Shown here: one piece after another, positions 49,101-56,109 of the stretch
How the letters are laid out: every line of letters begins with the position of its first letter
Position numbering within the stretch: position 1 is the stretch's first letter
Assembly: GCA_903813345.2 (NCBI GenBank)
Contig: CAIIXF020000002.1
Coordinates: 33,622,109-33,686,108, forward strand
Source of the DNA: Owenia fusiformis
Lineage: Eukaryota > Annelida > Polychaeta > Sabellida > Oweniidae
DNA: 64,000 bases
Direction: 5' to 3'
Notes under the pieces: model-generated
Database searches by the model: none
What the model saw: only the letters and a program-made list of their open reading frames with translations
What the model was told of the DNA's origin: nothing
Translations under genes and position numbers: made by a program

Positions 49101-50968
49101 TCAACCGACTGCTCCCAGCAACACTTCATGGTGGCAATAATGCTTGCTGTTCAATTTTCATTTTAGGTGACCCTTATTGCAAAGAGGGGTCAACCGACTG
49201 CTCCCAGCAACACTTCATGGTGGCAATAATGCTTGCTGTTCAATTTTCATTTTAGGTGACCCTTATTGCAAAGAGGGGTCAAGCGAGTGCTCCCAGCAAC
49301 ACTTCATGGTGGCAATAATGCTTGCTGTTCAATTTTCATTTTAGGTGACCCTTATTGCAAAGAGGGGTCAACCGACTGCTCCCAGCAACACTTCATGGTG
49401 CCGATAATGCTTGCTGGTTATATGTTATTTGGAAATATACTCATGATCAATCTCCTGATTGCTGTATTCAGGTTAGTGGCAAACATTTTACATATATGTT
49501 CTATTGCAGTCACATGCATATTTATAAAAACATTTTACTTACGCTCAATTTCAGTCACATACTACTAAAGATGTTTCACAAACGCTCATTTTCAGTCACA
49601 TACTTACTTAAATATTTCACAAACGCTTTTCAGTCACATACTTACTTAAATATTTCACAAACGCTTTTCAGTCACATACTTACTTAAATATTTCATAAAC
49701 GCTTTTCAGTCACATATACGAGGAGGTTGCGAGTAACTCAGAGCAGCTTTGGAAGGCGACTAGATACCATCTTGTGATAGAATACAGAGACAAACCAGTG
49801 TTTGCCCCTCCTTTGATCGTCCTAGCATTGTTTTGGCGGATGGTTGTTAACATATGTAATTGGGCGCATGCGTTCAAAGAGAAATCCCAAGAAGGTGAAT
49901 TAGTTAGAATTTTGAATATCACGTTGATGTGAGAAAGCGCAAAGAGCAACAATTGAATTAAAACAGAAATACAGCAATAATGTAGATATTTAAACTTATT
50001 ACAGTATAACTATAAGACATAGTACCGTTTGTTTACTCATCAATTGTAGACGACGATTTATAAGAATATCACACTTATAGACGTATAGAGCTAATAATGA
50101 TGACGTAATGGATCAAATGCTTCATAAGGTATACGTTATACGGGAATAATAAACATGCTATGAGTTGCTAATATCCATGTATAGACTGTATGTATTTTTA
50201 TTTCATGAATTAATTGAACGAATATATGATTTGTATTAAAGGACACACAGACAGTGATATATTGAAGCAATTTGAGGCTGATTGTTTGTCCAACTACATC
50301 AAACGCCACAGAGATGAGGGCGAGCAAAAAACTGATCAGATGCTTAAAACTATATTAGACCTGTGAGTATCATATATTGGGAGTGTTTTGAAATGTTCAG
50401 TAAATTGATATTTAATGCAAACTAATTAACACACCAACATTTTCTTATATTCAAATTTTGATGTTTACACTTATCATGGTATAGGCTAAATAAATTCATT
50501 ACAGTATAGATTACAGATGATGTTGGTAGTAGTAGAAGTTATCATATATGTGGATTATCGTTTGTATTTAAGCTCATTCACATTATTTATTTATCACTAA
50601 GGCAACGAACCATAGAAACAGAGCGTCGGGAACGCGCTGAAGAAGAAAAGCAACGTTACCAACGTGAATTGCTGCTCCAGGAAAAATCACCACCGCCAAA
50701 CAGTGCAAACGTGAAATCAAAGTCTAAGCCTCAGCTCAAAAATTCAAACACGATCGCCAACAAAGACCCTGACCCTCAGCTTCCTAAAGGACCTGGCAAA
50801 AACAGTGATCGTGATGAACAAATAACAACTGGGATTGTAGGGAATCAGATCTCTTGCAATATAAATCCCCCGCTTACATTGGTTGATAACGCAGGCAAGA
50901 TGTCTAGCGGTGACGACACAGATACAGATGACGATGACAACACTTCTCCGAAAAAGAGTCTAATTTAG
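20057..50968 (+). CDS. TRPM: TRPM-family cation channel, complete 25-exon gene
   Basis: Exons: 20057-20104, 20461-20549, 24569-24730, 25316-25394, 25575-25748, 25955-26152, 26822-26999, 27331-27508, 27695-27860, 28041-28107, 29216-29309, 29860-30046, 30391-30541, 34636-34825, 35076-35219, 35918-36059, 36929-37006, 37417-37548, 37786-37929, 38270-38533, 39048-39222, 49345-49471, 49710-49894, 50242-50362, 50602-50968. They sum to 3840 nt, 1279 residues plus TAG, with every phase matching. In-frame TGA at 20024 supports this start; M3 and M6 are alternatives. TRPM channels are tetrameric, Ca2+/monovalent-permeable plasma- or organelle-membrane channels. The order is that of the family: N-terminal melastatin homology region, six membrane segments with pore loop, TRP helix, C-terminal coiled coil. 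There is no alpha-kinase or NUDT9-like domain. The symbol is given at family level only; the subtype is unresolved. Introns 13 and 21 hold a tRNA cluster and a 10-kb minisatellite. Confidence 0.93.
21531..22450. mobile_element. 920-bp fold-back (nearly full-length palindrome) in TRPM intron 2
   Basis: ATCACGCGGTACTAACTC (21532-21549) is mirrored by GAGTTAGTACCGCGTGAT (22432-22449). The two arms of about 450 bp match almost throughout: both hold ACGCCCCGC, TTGGTCCCCAGATGTGAGAA, and CATTACAACCCTCCATC / GATGGAGGGTTGTAATG. They meet at a centre rich in AAAACGCCCCG near 21950-22040. ORFs in either direction are mirror images of each other, so they are shadows. A related smaller element lies just after the TRPM stop (50979-51294). 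Confidence 0.85.
22888..23575 (-). mobile_element. Inverted copy of the POLR1E intron 3 element core, in TRPM intron 2
   Basis: It is the reverse complement of about 3930-4620, with high identity. Shared landmarks are ATGACCTGAATCGATTGCAA, TGAAGTGTAGAGGCATAGAT and CATTTGCATCCTACGCATCC. The outer ends differ from the 3818-4937 copy. The sequence to about 24095 ends CGGGACACCCTGTAC, so it may be nested in another element. Confidence 0.75.
26279..26630. repeat. Palindromic low-complexity element of 'GTTTCACCCC' units in TRPM intron 6
   Basis: Many short units of TAGACATTTCACCCC type on one side are mirrored by GGGGTGAAACGTC units on the other (AGACGTTTCAC at 26279, GTGAAACGTCT at 26620-26630). 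It would fold as a long imperfect hairpin. A (CA)n microsatellite precedes it at about 26203-26222. Confidence 0.7.
29216..36059 (+). CDS. TRPM: TRPM exons 11-16: melastatin homology regions 3-4
   Basis: Residues about 447-749. AYKWQRADIAKSIIDYE matches the family 'A..W.R.DIA...I' helix; LVDLFINALRDDKVEFVKMLLESG matches the 'L...AL..D...FV.LLLE.G' ankyrin-like helical repeat. ELFLWAIIMGRQDIGKLLW matches the conserved 'LF.WA...N....A...W' pre-S1 segment. The block is split by intron 13 (30542-34635), which contains the tRNA-Tyr cluster. Confidence 0.85.
30173..30325. mobile_element. 153-bp MITE in TRPM intron 12
   Basis: CAGTCACATTTG and CAAATGTGACTG are exact 12-bp terminal inverted repeats, continuing imperfectly through CTACGGC / GCCGTAG. 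It has no ORF. Confidence 0.75.
30885..30971 (-). pseudogene. tRNA-Tyr pseudogene (degenerate cluster copy)
   Basis: It is collinear with the intact copies downstream, but the acceptor stem no longer pairs (CTCTGGCGAACCAGAG at the 3' side), GCGTC is shortened, and the T arm reads GACTCTGG. It is the leftmost and most decayed member of the cluster. Confidence 0.7.
31071..31158 (-). tRNA. tRNA-Tyr (GTA), intron-containing, cluster copy 2
   Basis: Minus-strand 88-nt gene. Acceptor stem TCTCGTG / CGCGAGA, A box TAGCTCAGTTGG, anticodon loop CTGTAG with GTA anticodon, a short intron of about 14 nt (CGTCTAAACCTGTC) directly after position 37, T arm with GGTTCGACTCC, and a T6 Pol III terminator just downstream (GAGGACATTTTTT on the minus strand). 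Intron position and GTA anticodon are typical of eukaryotic tRNA-Tyr. Confidence 0.88.
31252..31339 (-). tRNA. tRNA-Tyr (GTA), cluster copy 3
   Basis: Same structure as copy 2. One acceptor-stem base differs (TCTCATG instead of TCTCGTG), giving an A-C mismatch, so function is less sure. The Pol III terminator is present. Confidence 0.75.
31434..31521 (-). tRNA. tRNA-Tyr (GTA), cluster copy 4
   Basis: Intact acceptor stem, A and B boxes and GTA anticodon with intron; a single base differs in the variable/T-arm region (GGTTACTGG for GGTCACTGG). Confidence 0.82.
31615..31702 (-). tRNA. tRNA-Tyr (GTA), cluster copy 5
   Basis: Same as copy 2 across the mature tRNA, with the T-run terminator. It sits in the same repeating unit of about 182 bp, whose spacer carries ATTACATGAATTGATATATG. 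Confidence 0.87.
31796..31883 (-). tRNA. tRNA-Tyr (GTA), cluster copy 6
   Basis: Mature sequence as in the intact copies; the intron reads TGGCTAAACC in place of CGTCTAAACC, right after the anticodon loop. The terminator run is five T residues. It is the last copy before the 2.3-kb interruption. Confidence 0.83.
31961..33460. mobile_element. 1.5-kb inverted-repeat element interrupting the tRNA-Tyr cluster
   Basis: ATTACACACTACCCTACC at the left and GGTAGGGTAGTGTGAAT at the right are about 18-bp inverted ends. The interior has no long ORF. It separates tRNA copies 6 and 7, which otherwise belong to one tandem array. Confidence 0.65.
33640..34040 (+). other. GC-richer segment of unknown origin in TRPM intron 13
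   Basis: The base composition changes from the AT-rich surroundings: TTATGGCCCCCTGGGGATTA near 33670, then CGTCGGCCGATGAATCG, GATGAAGGGCGTCCTGCGCG and GCCGACGCCGATAGCCCGGT. The GATGAAGGGCGT string recalls the 5' part of organelle or bacterial large-subunit rRNA, but a dozen bases prove nothing. It has no ORF. Confidence 0.3.
34215..34302 (-). tRNA. tRNA-Tyr (GTA), cluster copy 7
   Basis: Intact acceptor stem, GTA anticodon, intron and B box; the D-loop/anticodon-stem edge has GGCAGACCGGGGG in place of GGTAGAGCGGGGG. It lies after the element insertion. Confidence 0.8.
34397..34484 (-). tRNA. tRNA-Tyr (GTA), cluster copy 8
   Basis: Matches copy 2 across the mature tRNA, with a run of seven T residues as terminator. 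It is the right-most copy, 152 bp before TRPM exon 14 and antisense to the host gene. Confidence 0.87.
36087..36217 (-). mobile_element. 131-bp MITE, AGGGAGTTTAAG family (copy 2)
   Basis: It is the reverse complement of the 17439-17570 element with few differences: shared AAAATCGAA(A/T)CGCCAACCTA, TACGTATGACCAATCGCCCA and GTGAAAAACATTGCAAGCTT. It starts about 27 bp after the TRPM exon 16 donor. Confidence 0.75.
36416..36905. mobile_element. 490-bp inverted-repeat element in TRPM intron 16
   Basis: GGAGAGGTTAAGC and GCTTAACCTCTCC are exact 13-bp inverted ends, with a second inner pair (ACGTATACGTAAACGCAA / GATACGTTTAAGTTGCGT, imperfect). It ends 23 bp before exon 17 and resembles a longer relative of the AGGGAGTTTAAG family. 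Confidence 0.65.
36929..39222 (+). CDS. TRPM: TRPM exons 17-21: pre-S1 through pore loop
   Basis: Residues about 750-1013. S1 ISQIIFILLFSYFILF (about 820-835), S2 VIELILMVWTGTLMLEEIRQ, S3 LWNLVDFGGMLLVVTAF, S4 CLLWYCRVCNVFLT..LLIMILRM, S5 VEVVFFLIILAVFLVGYGV. EEIRQ at the end of S2 and the WN.VDFG motif at S3 are TRPM hallmarks. The pore loop HPFWNLLGELNLEEVEG has a Gly-Glu pair at the filter position, closer to the 'YGE' of TRPM1/3/6/7 than to the 'FGQ' of TRPM2/8. That suggests divalent permeability (inference). Confidence 0.88.
38651..38792 (+). mobile_element. 142-bp GTCACCACTAG element in TRPM intron 20
   Basis: It starts GTCACCACTAGAAGGGGTGG and ends GACAGGTGGTGAC, short inverted ends. 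CATATTGTTATAGTC and CGTCTGTAATAAGTGACAGG recur in a minus-strand copy at 55932-56062. A fragment is visible near 6768-6870. Confidence 0.55.
39373..49344 (+). repeat. Splice-junction minisatellite: TRPM exon 22 acceptor, 89-bp unit, about 112 copies
   Basis: Almost all of TRPM intron 21. The unit begins GTGACCCTTATTGCAAAGAG, runs through the first 70 nt of exon 22, then switches to intronic TTCAATTTTCATTTTAG and restarts. Each copy therefore carries a full polypyrimidine tract and AG plus the pore-turret code GDPYCKEGSTDCSQQHFMV. Spacing is 89 bp, with rare indels (for example CTGCTCCAGC near 43770, GCGACGTGC at 45627 and 46252, GGTGGCAGATAATG near 47085). 89 is not a multiple of three, and each unit ends its own frame at the TAG of the next acceptor, so decoy use truncates the channel before S6. 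Small ORFs inside are shadows. Confidence 0.95.
49345..49471 (+). CDS. TRPM: TRPM exon 22: pore turret and S6
   Basis: It starts right after the last acceptor of the 89-bp array. It encodes GDPYCKEGSTDCSQQHFMVP (outer pore with a likely Cys-Cys disulfide, residues about 1014-1033) and then S6, IMLAGYMLFGNILMINLLIAV. The family motif 'NLLIAVF' ends S6. The first 70 nt of this exon are what the intron 21 array copies; the array versions read GGCAATAATGCTTGCTGTTC where the true exon reads CCGATAATGCTTGCTGGTTA. Confidence 0.92.
49498..49709 (+). repeat. Splice-junction minisatellite: TRPM exon 23 acceptor, about 37-46-bp unit, 5 copies
   Basis: CAGTCACAT recurs five times in intron 22 (after CTATTG, TCAATTT, TCATTTT, GCTTTT, GCTTTT) before the true acceptor GCTTTTCAG at 49701-49709, where the exon reads TCACATATACGAGG. 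The three right-hand units are almost identical and carry CACATACTTACTTAAATATT. A decoy would give S-H-I-L-T and then TAA. Confidence 0.85.
49710..50968 (+). CDS. TRPM: TRPM exons 23-25: TRP helix and C-terminal tail
   Basis: Exon 23 encodes the TRP helix region (SEQLWKATRYHLVIEYRDKP, matching the family 'QVWKFQRY.LI..F..RP') and APPLIVLALFWRMVVNIC. Exon 24 encodes an ankyrin-less helical segment (FEADCLSNYIKRHRDEGEQK), and exon 25 a Glu/Arg/Gln-rich short coiled coil (ERRERAEEEKQRYQRELLLQ) followed by a disordered Lys/Asn/Pro tail ending in an acidic run (GDDTDTDDDDN) and a basic finish. No enzyme domain follows. Stop TAG at 50966-50968. Confidence 0.88.
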
Positions 50969-50978
50969 TCAAGCTGGC

Positions 50979-51294
50979 CTAATTACCACGGTGGTCCAAC
51001 TATACAGGAAAACAATCATTAATTTGAGTTTTAGACCTACCAGACGTTTGAAAATCAAGGATTGTGAGTATCATAGTGCCCTGTTTTTCTTCCATTCAAA
51101 GCAAAACAAACGTGGCTTTCTGTCTGTACATTTCATGCTTTATTGTACAGAGTCAATCCTTTTAGCGGCGTTTGTGTCCCCAGATGTTAGTGCTTCTCAC
51201 AGCTGGGGACCCAAAATCCGCTAAAAGGAACATTTTCAAACACCTAGTAGGTCTAAAATTCAAATTAACGGTCGTAGTTGGCGCCGCGTGATTA
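50979..51294. mobile_element. 316-bp fold-back element in TRPM 3' flank, related to 21531-22450
   Basis: The left arm TAATTACCACGGTGGTCCAA and right arm TTGGCGCCGCGTGATTA are decayed inverted ends. The centre is CCTTTTAGCGGCGTTTGTG...CAGATGT with its mirror CAGCTGGGGACCCAAAATCC..AAAGG, the same motif as GTTTTAGTGGCGTTTTGGTC in the 920-bp fold-back. It probably forms part of the TRPM 3' UTR. Confidence 0.7.
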
Positions 51295-51716
51295 AGATTA
51301 AAATCTTAAAATATACGAATTTCAGGACTCGGGAACAGGGTAAAATGGGAACATTTGAGCCCATTTGATTAATCACTTTGAAACTCAAAACTTAAAATTA
51401 TGTAACAGAAGTGCCATTGTCGGCCACAGATACCAAGACAATCATTGTTAAACTCAATGTTATTTTATTAATATGATATATTCTAAAGTCTGGCATGTAC
51501 ATTTGGAATGTTTCTTGTATGTGATGCCTGTGAATATGGTTTGTAAATCCCAATAGTTATATATCCCCATGAAATCTAGGGCCCCCAAAAGAATGAACAT
51601 TTGGTAACCGTCAGACCAATAACCATTACGGTTTATGAGAGTATGTAACGCATTTTAAATACTGTTGTAATGACCTTCGATAGCAAGTCGCTACTACAGT
51701 CTCAGCTATACTGGCA

Positions 51717-51780
51717 AGCCCTTATGGCTCGGGGGTAGAGCGTCTGACTCGAGAGCGGAATGTCCTGGGTTCTGAGTAGT
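51717..51780 (+). other. tRNA-like fragment (SINE head or tRNA pseudogene)
   Basis: ATGGCTCGGGGGTAGAGCG resembles a Pol III A box region and CTGGGTTCTGAGT a damaged B box about 30 nt on. A cloverleaf is incomplete (no matching acceptor stem seen). Confidence 0.3.
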
Positions 51781-52064
51781 CGATATACCTGGATGGCATT
51801 GTTCATGATGTTCTTTATTGAATGTGTATTAACACTTCACAATATAAATATATTACTTTCTTTGAAATAGGCACGCTCATTTAAATGTTAAGATGTATAA
51901 TGATCTAATAACAATGTACATTGTAATATCAATAATATTTTGATAACCCTTTTGTAAATGCGTTCTGTAATGTAATTTATGTAATATTTGTTTTGCTGTC
52001 CAATATAACGGAGGAAATAAAGATACATAACAAAACATTGTTACAGGGTGACCCAAATCTCTCA

Positions 52065-52530
52065 TTATGGAATTTTGGAATAATTCCACCTTAATGAATG
52101 CCACCTTAACAAGTATTTTCTCAGGAATAGATGAACTGAATTCTGTTGTAGCCGTGCGGTATCACCAACAAATCTGCAAAATATACAACGGATCAGTTGC
52201 AATTTATGCGCGTATTGTGAAATTAAAATCATCACGTCAAAATATCCAACCTCAATAGAAAAGTCACTAATTTCAGTCAAAACGAATTTGTTTCTCAAAT
52301 TTAAAGTAGAAATGGCTTTGTGTATCTTCCCTATGACATAATTATCTTGGCATGTTCGATGTCGTGGATTTTTGTTGACAGTTACACGACTCCGTCCCTT
52401 GCCCAGAAATTCCTTTGCGTTTCTTCTTTCACCATATCCCACCGTGTATCCGTTCTCTTAACTAGTTTTCAATGATAGCCACATCACTTTCACTCAATGG
52501 CATCGGTATTTTGGACCCGACACCCAGATA
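52065..52530 (-). pseudogene. Decayed mariner/Tc1-like transposase N-terminus
   Basis: Reading the minus strand, MPLSESDVAIIE is followed after a stop by GYGERRNAKEFLGKGRSRVT and VNKN, with further stops and frame changes. The layout (short N-terminal helix, then a 'G...K...GKG.SR..VN..L' helix-turn-helix) is like mariner-type transposase DNA-binding heads. It is recognised by pattern only; no catalytic DDE region is visible. ACAGGGTGACCCAAATCTCTC near 52047 and GACACCCAGATATCTCTC near 52520 may be remnants of ends. Confidence 0.4.
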
Positions 52531-52834
52531 TCTCTCATTTTCACTCCTCGTCTAAGACAAACTATTTTTAGACTAAAACTGATTGACAGAATTCAACACC
52601 AAACAGGTGGCAGATCTGATTTTGGATCTTTACAACCTGTTTTGAAGTTCAAGTCGAAATCCAAGTTGACTAGGGTCCGAGTTGACTATGGTTCGAGATG
52701 ACTAGTGTTCAAGTAATCTAGGGTCCGGGTTGACCAGATACCATGAAATATAGTGCTTGTGTAGGTTTACTAGGTCATATAAAACAGATAGTTACTTGAT
52801 TCTTCAAAATCTTACAAAGCGCTCATTTGAACAT

Positions 52835-54320
52835 AATGAGGGCAAACTTAGACAAATGTTCTCAATGAATGCCATCTTAAACAGATATTTTCAATGTAGG
52901 TCAATTTAAACAGAGGGTTTTAATGTAGGTCAACTTAAACACAGATTTTCAATGTACGTCAATTTAAGTAGATGTTTCCAATGTAGGTCAATTTAAAAAG
53001 AGGGATTCGATCTGTGTAGGTCAACAGATTTTCAATGTAGGTCAATATAAACAGAGGTTTCCAGTATAGGTCAACTTAAACAGATGTTTTAAATGTAAGT
53101 CAATTTAAAATGAGATTTTCAATGTAGGTCAATTTAAACAGAGGGTTTCAATGTAGGTCAATTTAAACAGAGGGTTTTAGTGTAGGTCAACTTAAACACA
53201 GATTTTCAATGTACGTCAATTTAAGTAGATGTTTCCAATGTAGGTCAATTTAAAAGAGGGATTCTGTGTAGGTCAACAGATTTTCAATGTAGGTCAATAT
53301 AAACAGAGGTTTCCAGTATAGGTCAACTTAAACAGATGTTTTAAATGTAAGTCAATTTAAAAAGAGATTTTCAATGTAGGTCAATTTAAACAGAGGGTTT
53401 CAATGTAGGTCAATTTAAACAGAGGTTTTCAATGTACATCAATTTAAACAGATGTTTTCAATCTAGGTCAAAGTAAACAGAGGGTTTCAGATCAGTGTAG
53501 GTCAACCTAAACAGAGGGTTTCAGTGGAGGTCAACCTAAACAGAGGGTTTCAGATCAGTGTAGGTCAACCTAAACAGAGGGTTTCAGTGGAGGTCAACCT
53601 AAACAGAGGGTTTCAGTGTAGGTCAACCTAAACAGAGGGTTTCAGTGTAGGTCAACCTAAACAGAGGGTTTCAGTGGAGGTCAACCTAAACAGAGGGTTT
53701 CAGTGTAGGTCAACCTAAACAGAGGGTTCCAGTGGAGGTCAACCTAAACAGAGGGTTTCAGTGGAGGTCAACCTAAACAGAGGGTTTCAGTGTAGGTCAA
53801 CCTAAACAAAGGGTTTCAGTGTCAGTCAACCTAAACAGAGGGTTTCAGTGTAGGTCAACCTAAACAGAGGGTTTCAGTGGAGGTCAACCTAAACAGAGGG
53901 TTTCAGTGGAGGTCAACCTAAACAGAGGGTTTCAGTGTAGGTCAACCTAAACAGAGGGTTTCAGTGTAGGTCAACCTAAACAGAGGGTTTCAGTGGAGGT
54001 CAACCTAAACAGAGGGTTTCAGTGTAGGTCAACCTAAACAAAGGGTTTCAGTGTAGGTCAACCTAAACAGAGGGTTTCAGTGTAAGTCAACCTAAACAGA
54101 GGGTTTCAGTGTAGGTCAACCTAAACAGAGGGTTTCAGTGGAGGTCAACCTAAACAGAGGGTTTCAGTGGAGGTCAACCTAAACAGAGGGTTTCAGTCTA
54201 GGTCAACCTAAACAAAGGGTTTCAGTGTAGGTCAACCTAAACAGAGGGTTTCAGTGTAGGTCAACCTAAACAGAGGGTTTCAGTGGAGGTCAACCTAAAC
54301 AGAGGGTTTCAGTGGAGGTC
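52835..54320. repeat. 29-bp minisatellite, GTCAACCTAAACAGAGGGTT units
   Basis: About 45-50 copies. The left half (to about 53490) is diverged (GTCAATTTAAACAGAGGTTT, with a larger block at 52895-53070 repeated at 53135-53310). The right half is nearly homogeneous, alternating GTGTAGG and GTGGAGG. It is intergenic, and no splice site is recognised at its edges. Confidence 0.85.
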
Positions 54321-55931
54321 AGAGAGACTCAATTACAAGAGCTGGGTTTGTTTTAAAGGTATAATTTAATTTATTGCATAACAAATTTTATAAAAATACA
54401 ATGATTGTGAGTATAAATTATCTACAATCATATTATACATGTAATTTAAAAAACAAAACTGAACAATCATTGTGTACAGCATAGACATTGTGACCAAGGT
54501 ATGTCGTAATCAAAACAGAAGTGAATACATCAAGGAGCTCAAAATATTATTCCTTTAAACATTGGGTGAACCAATATCTTTCATATAATCCCATCCTTTA
54601 CAGCGTCCCATTTATGAAGAAATAGGAACTATAAATTGAGGGCTATTGAGAATCAACACCTAAAGGCGAATCAACACCTCATGACCAGGATATTTGAAGC
54701 TTGTGTACCAGTCCTAGTTCCACCCAAAGGAAAGGGTTTTAACAATAATATGTAATGACTCAAAGGCCAATTCTGGACTCTTGGGGAAGACTACTTGATG
54801 AGAAAATGAATTGTTCATGTGGTGAAGCAAACCATATAGTACCATCAATAATAAACGTGTGTCTACTGTCCTTATAATTCAATGCCAGTGCTATAATGGA
54901 ACTTACAACACTAATCTTGACTGCTGATCTAAAACTGAGCTGAAACATGAGCACAGCAGAGATCACAAAATAGGTGAGATAAACCTAAATAGGTGAGGCA
55001 AATCTAAAGCCAAAGTGAAAATTATACTACAGGGACCATTGCACTAAGGGGACATACAGACATAATATTCACAATTTTAGTCAAGAGAAACTTCAAAAAT
55101 AATTTCTGTATTCCATTTCTGAGAAAGTCCATTACACTTGTGCTGTCACTTTTTCAACCCTTACAATTAATTACATTTACCTTACAAAACATTTCTTGGA
55201 TTATTGTATTTATTGCACTATACTTCGCTTATATGTACATTGCTTGTTAGTCTGTAAACACAAGACAGTTTATTACATTATACCAAAAGCCTTGGAAAAT
55301 CCTTGTATCTGGTCACCAGCTGGTTTCAACGTATAGACCTGCCTCCTAGGCCTTTCTATTTGAAATGCTAATCTAAATTACAATATACCGATACTATCTT
55401 TTTTCAATGGTGAATTATGGATTGATATGGCATATCAAGTCAACATTGTTTCTATTTGAATTTTATTACTAGATTAGTACATGTATTTTGAATCTATTTG
55501 TCCATTGCTTTTGTCTTTTTGTGCCTCAACATACTTTTTCTGTACATTATTTGTTTTATTTGGCAATTTTATTATTTGTTTTTATATGTACATAATTTGT
55601 TTCTCTTTGTATACAACACATTTTAACATTTTTTTTCAAAGTAATATATGAAGTAGAAGACAAAAACCGACTCCTACTTTTCTAGATATTTCAATCAAAT
55701 ACAAGAATACGGCAAATTGATTCATTATATGGCACTTACATTTCTAGATTACCTTAATTAAGCATCCATTAATCATATAGTAATATGATATAATCCACAT
55801 GTTAGTATTGGATTCTAATGCACAAAATCTCAAATATTCAATAATAGTCCTGATCTCCACATGGTGAAAGCACTAAATTAAATAGCACCACTGATTAACT
55901 GAATTAATAAACAAGGCATTAACATGCAAAA

Positions 55932-56062
55932 ATCACCACCTGTCATTTGTTACAGATGCTTTTACACCCACTAACTAGTCTAAACAGCCAATCACCAAAC
56001 ACCAAAGACAGTCCACATATAGTTGGAGACTATAACAATATGTCATCACTTGCGGCGGTGAC
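55932..56062 (-). mobile_element. 131-bp GTCACC-family element (minus copy)
   Basis: Reverse-complement relative of 38651-38792: TCACCACCTGTCATTTGTTA at one end and ACTATAACAATATGTCATCA near the other. It lies in the AS3MT 3' flank, 48 bp beyond the stop codon, so it is likely in its 3' UTR. Confidence 0.5.
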
Positions 56063-56109
56063 GTAAAAATGTATCTGGTCTAATAATGTCTTCAGTGTTA
56101 CAGACGTTC

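Larger units (their letters stand above)
50969..56109. other. Intergenic region between convergent TRPM and AS3MT
   Basis: No supported gene. Contents: a fold-back element 11 bp after the TRPM stop, a tRNA-like fragment (51717-51780), AATAAA near 52014, a decayed mariner-like fragment (52065-52530), a 29-bp array (52835-54320), AT-rich unique sequence, and a GTCACC-family element at 55932-56062. Confidence 0.55.

Noticed and set aside
39373-49344. The 89-bp array as an assembly artefact
   Set aside because: It cannot be excluded from sequence alone, but scattered point variants, indels and 9-unit blocks look like real evolution rather than copy-paste error. Copy number may still be imprecise.
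50602-51300. A hidden kinase or Nudix domain after the TRPM coiled coil
   Set aside because: The last exon ends in a clear stop after a disordered acidic tail. The downstream sequence is a fold-back element and non-coding DNA up to AS3MT.
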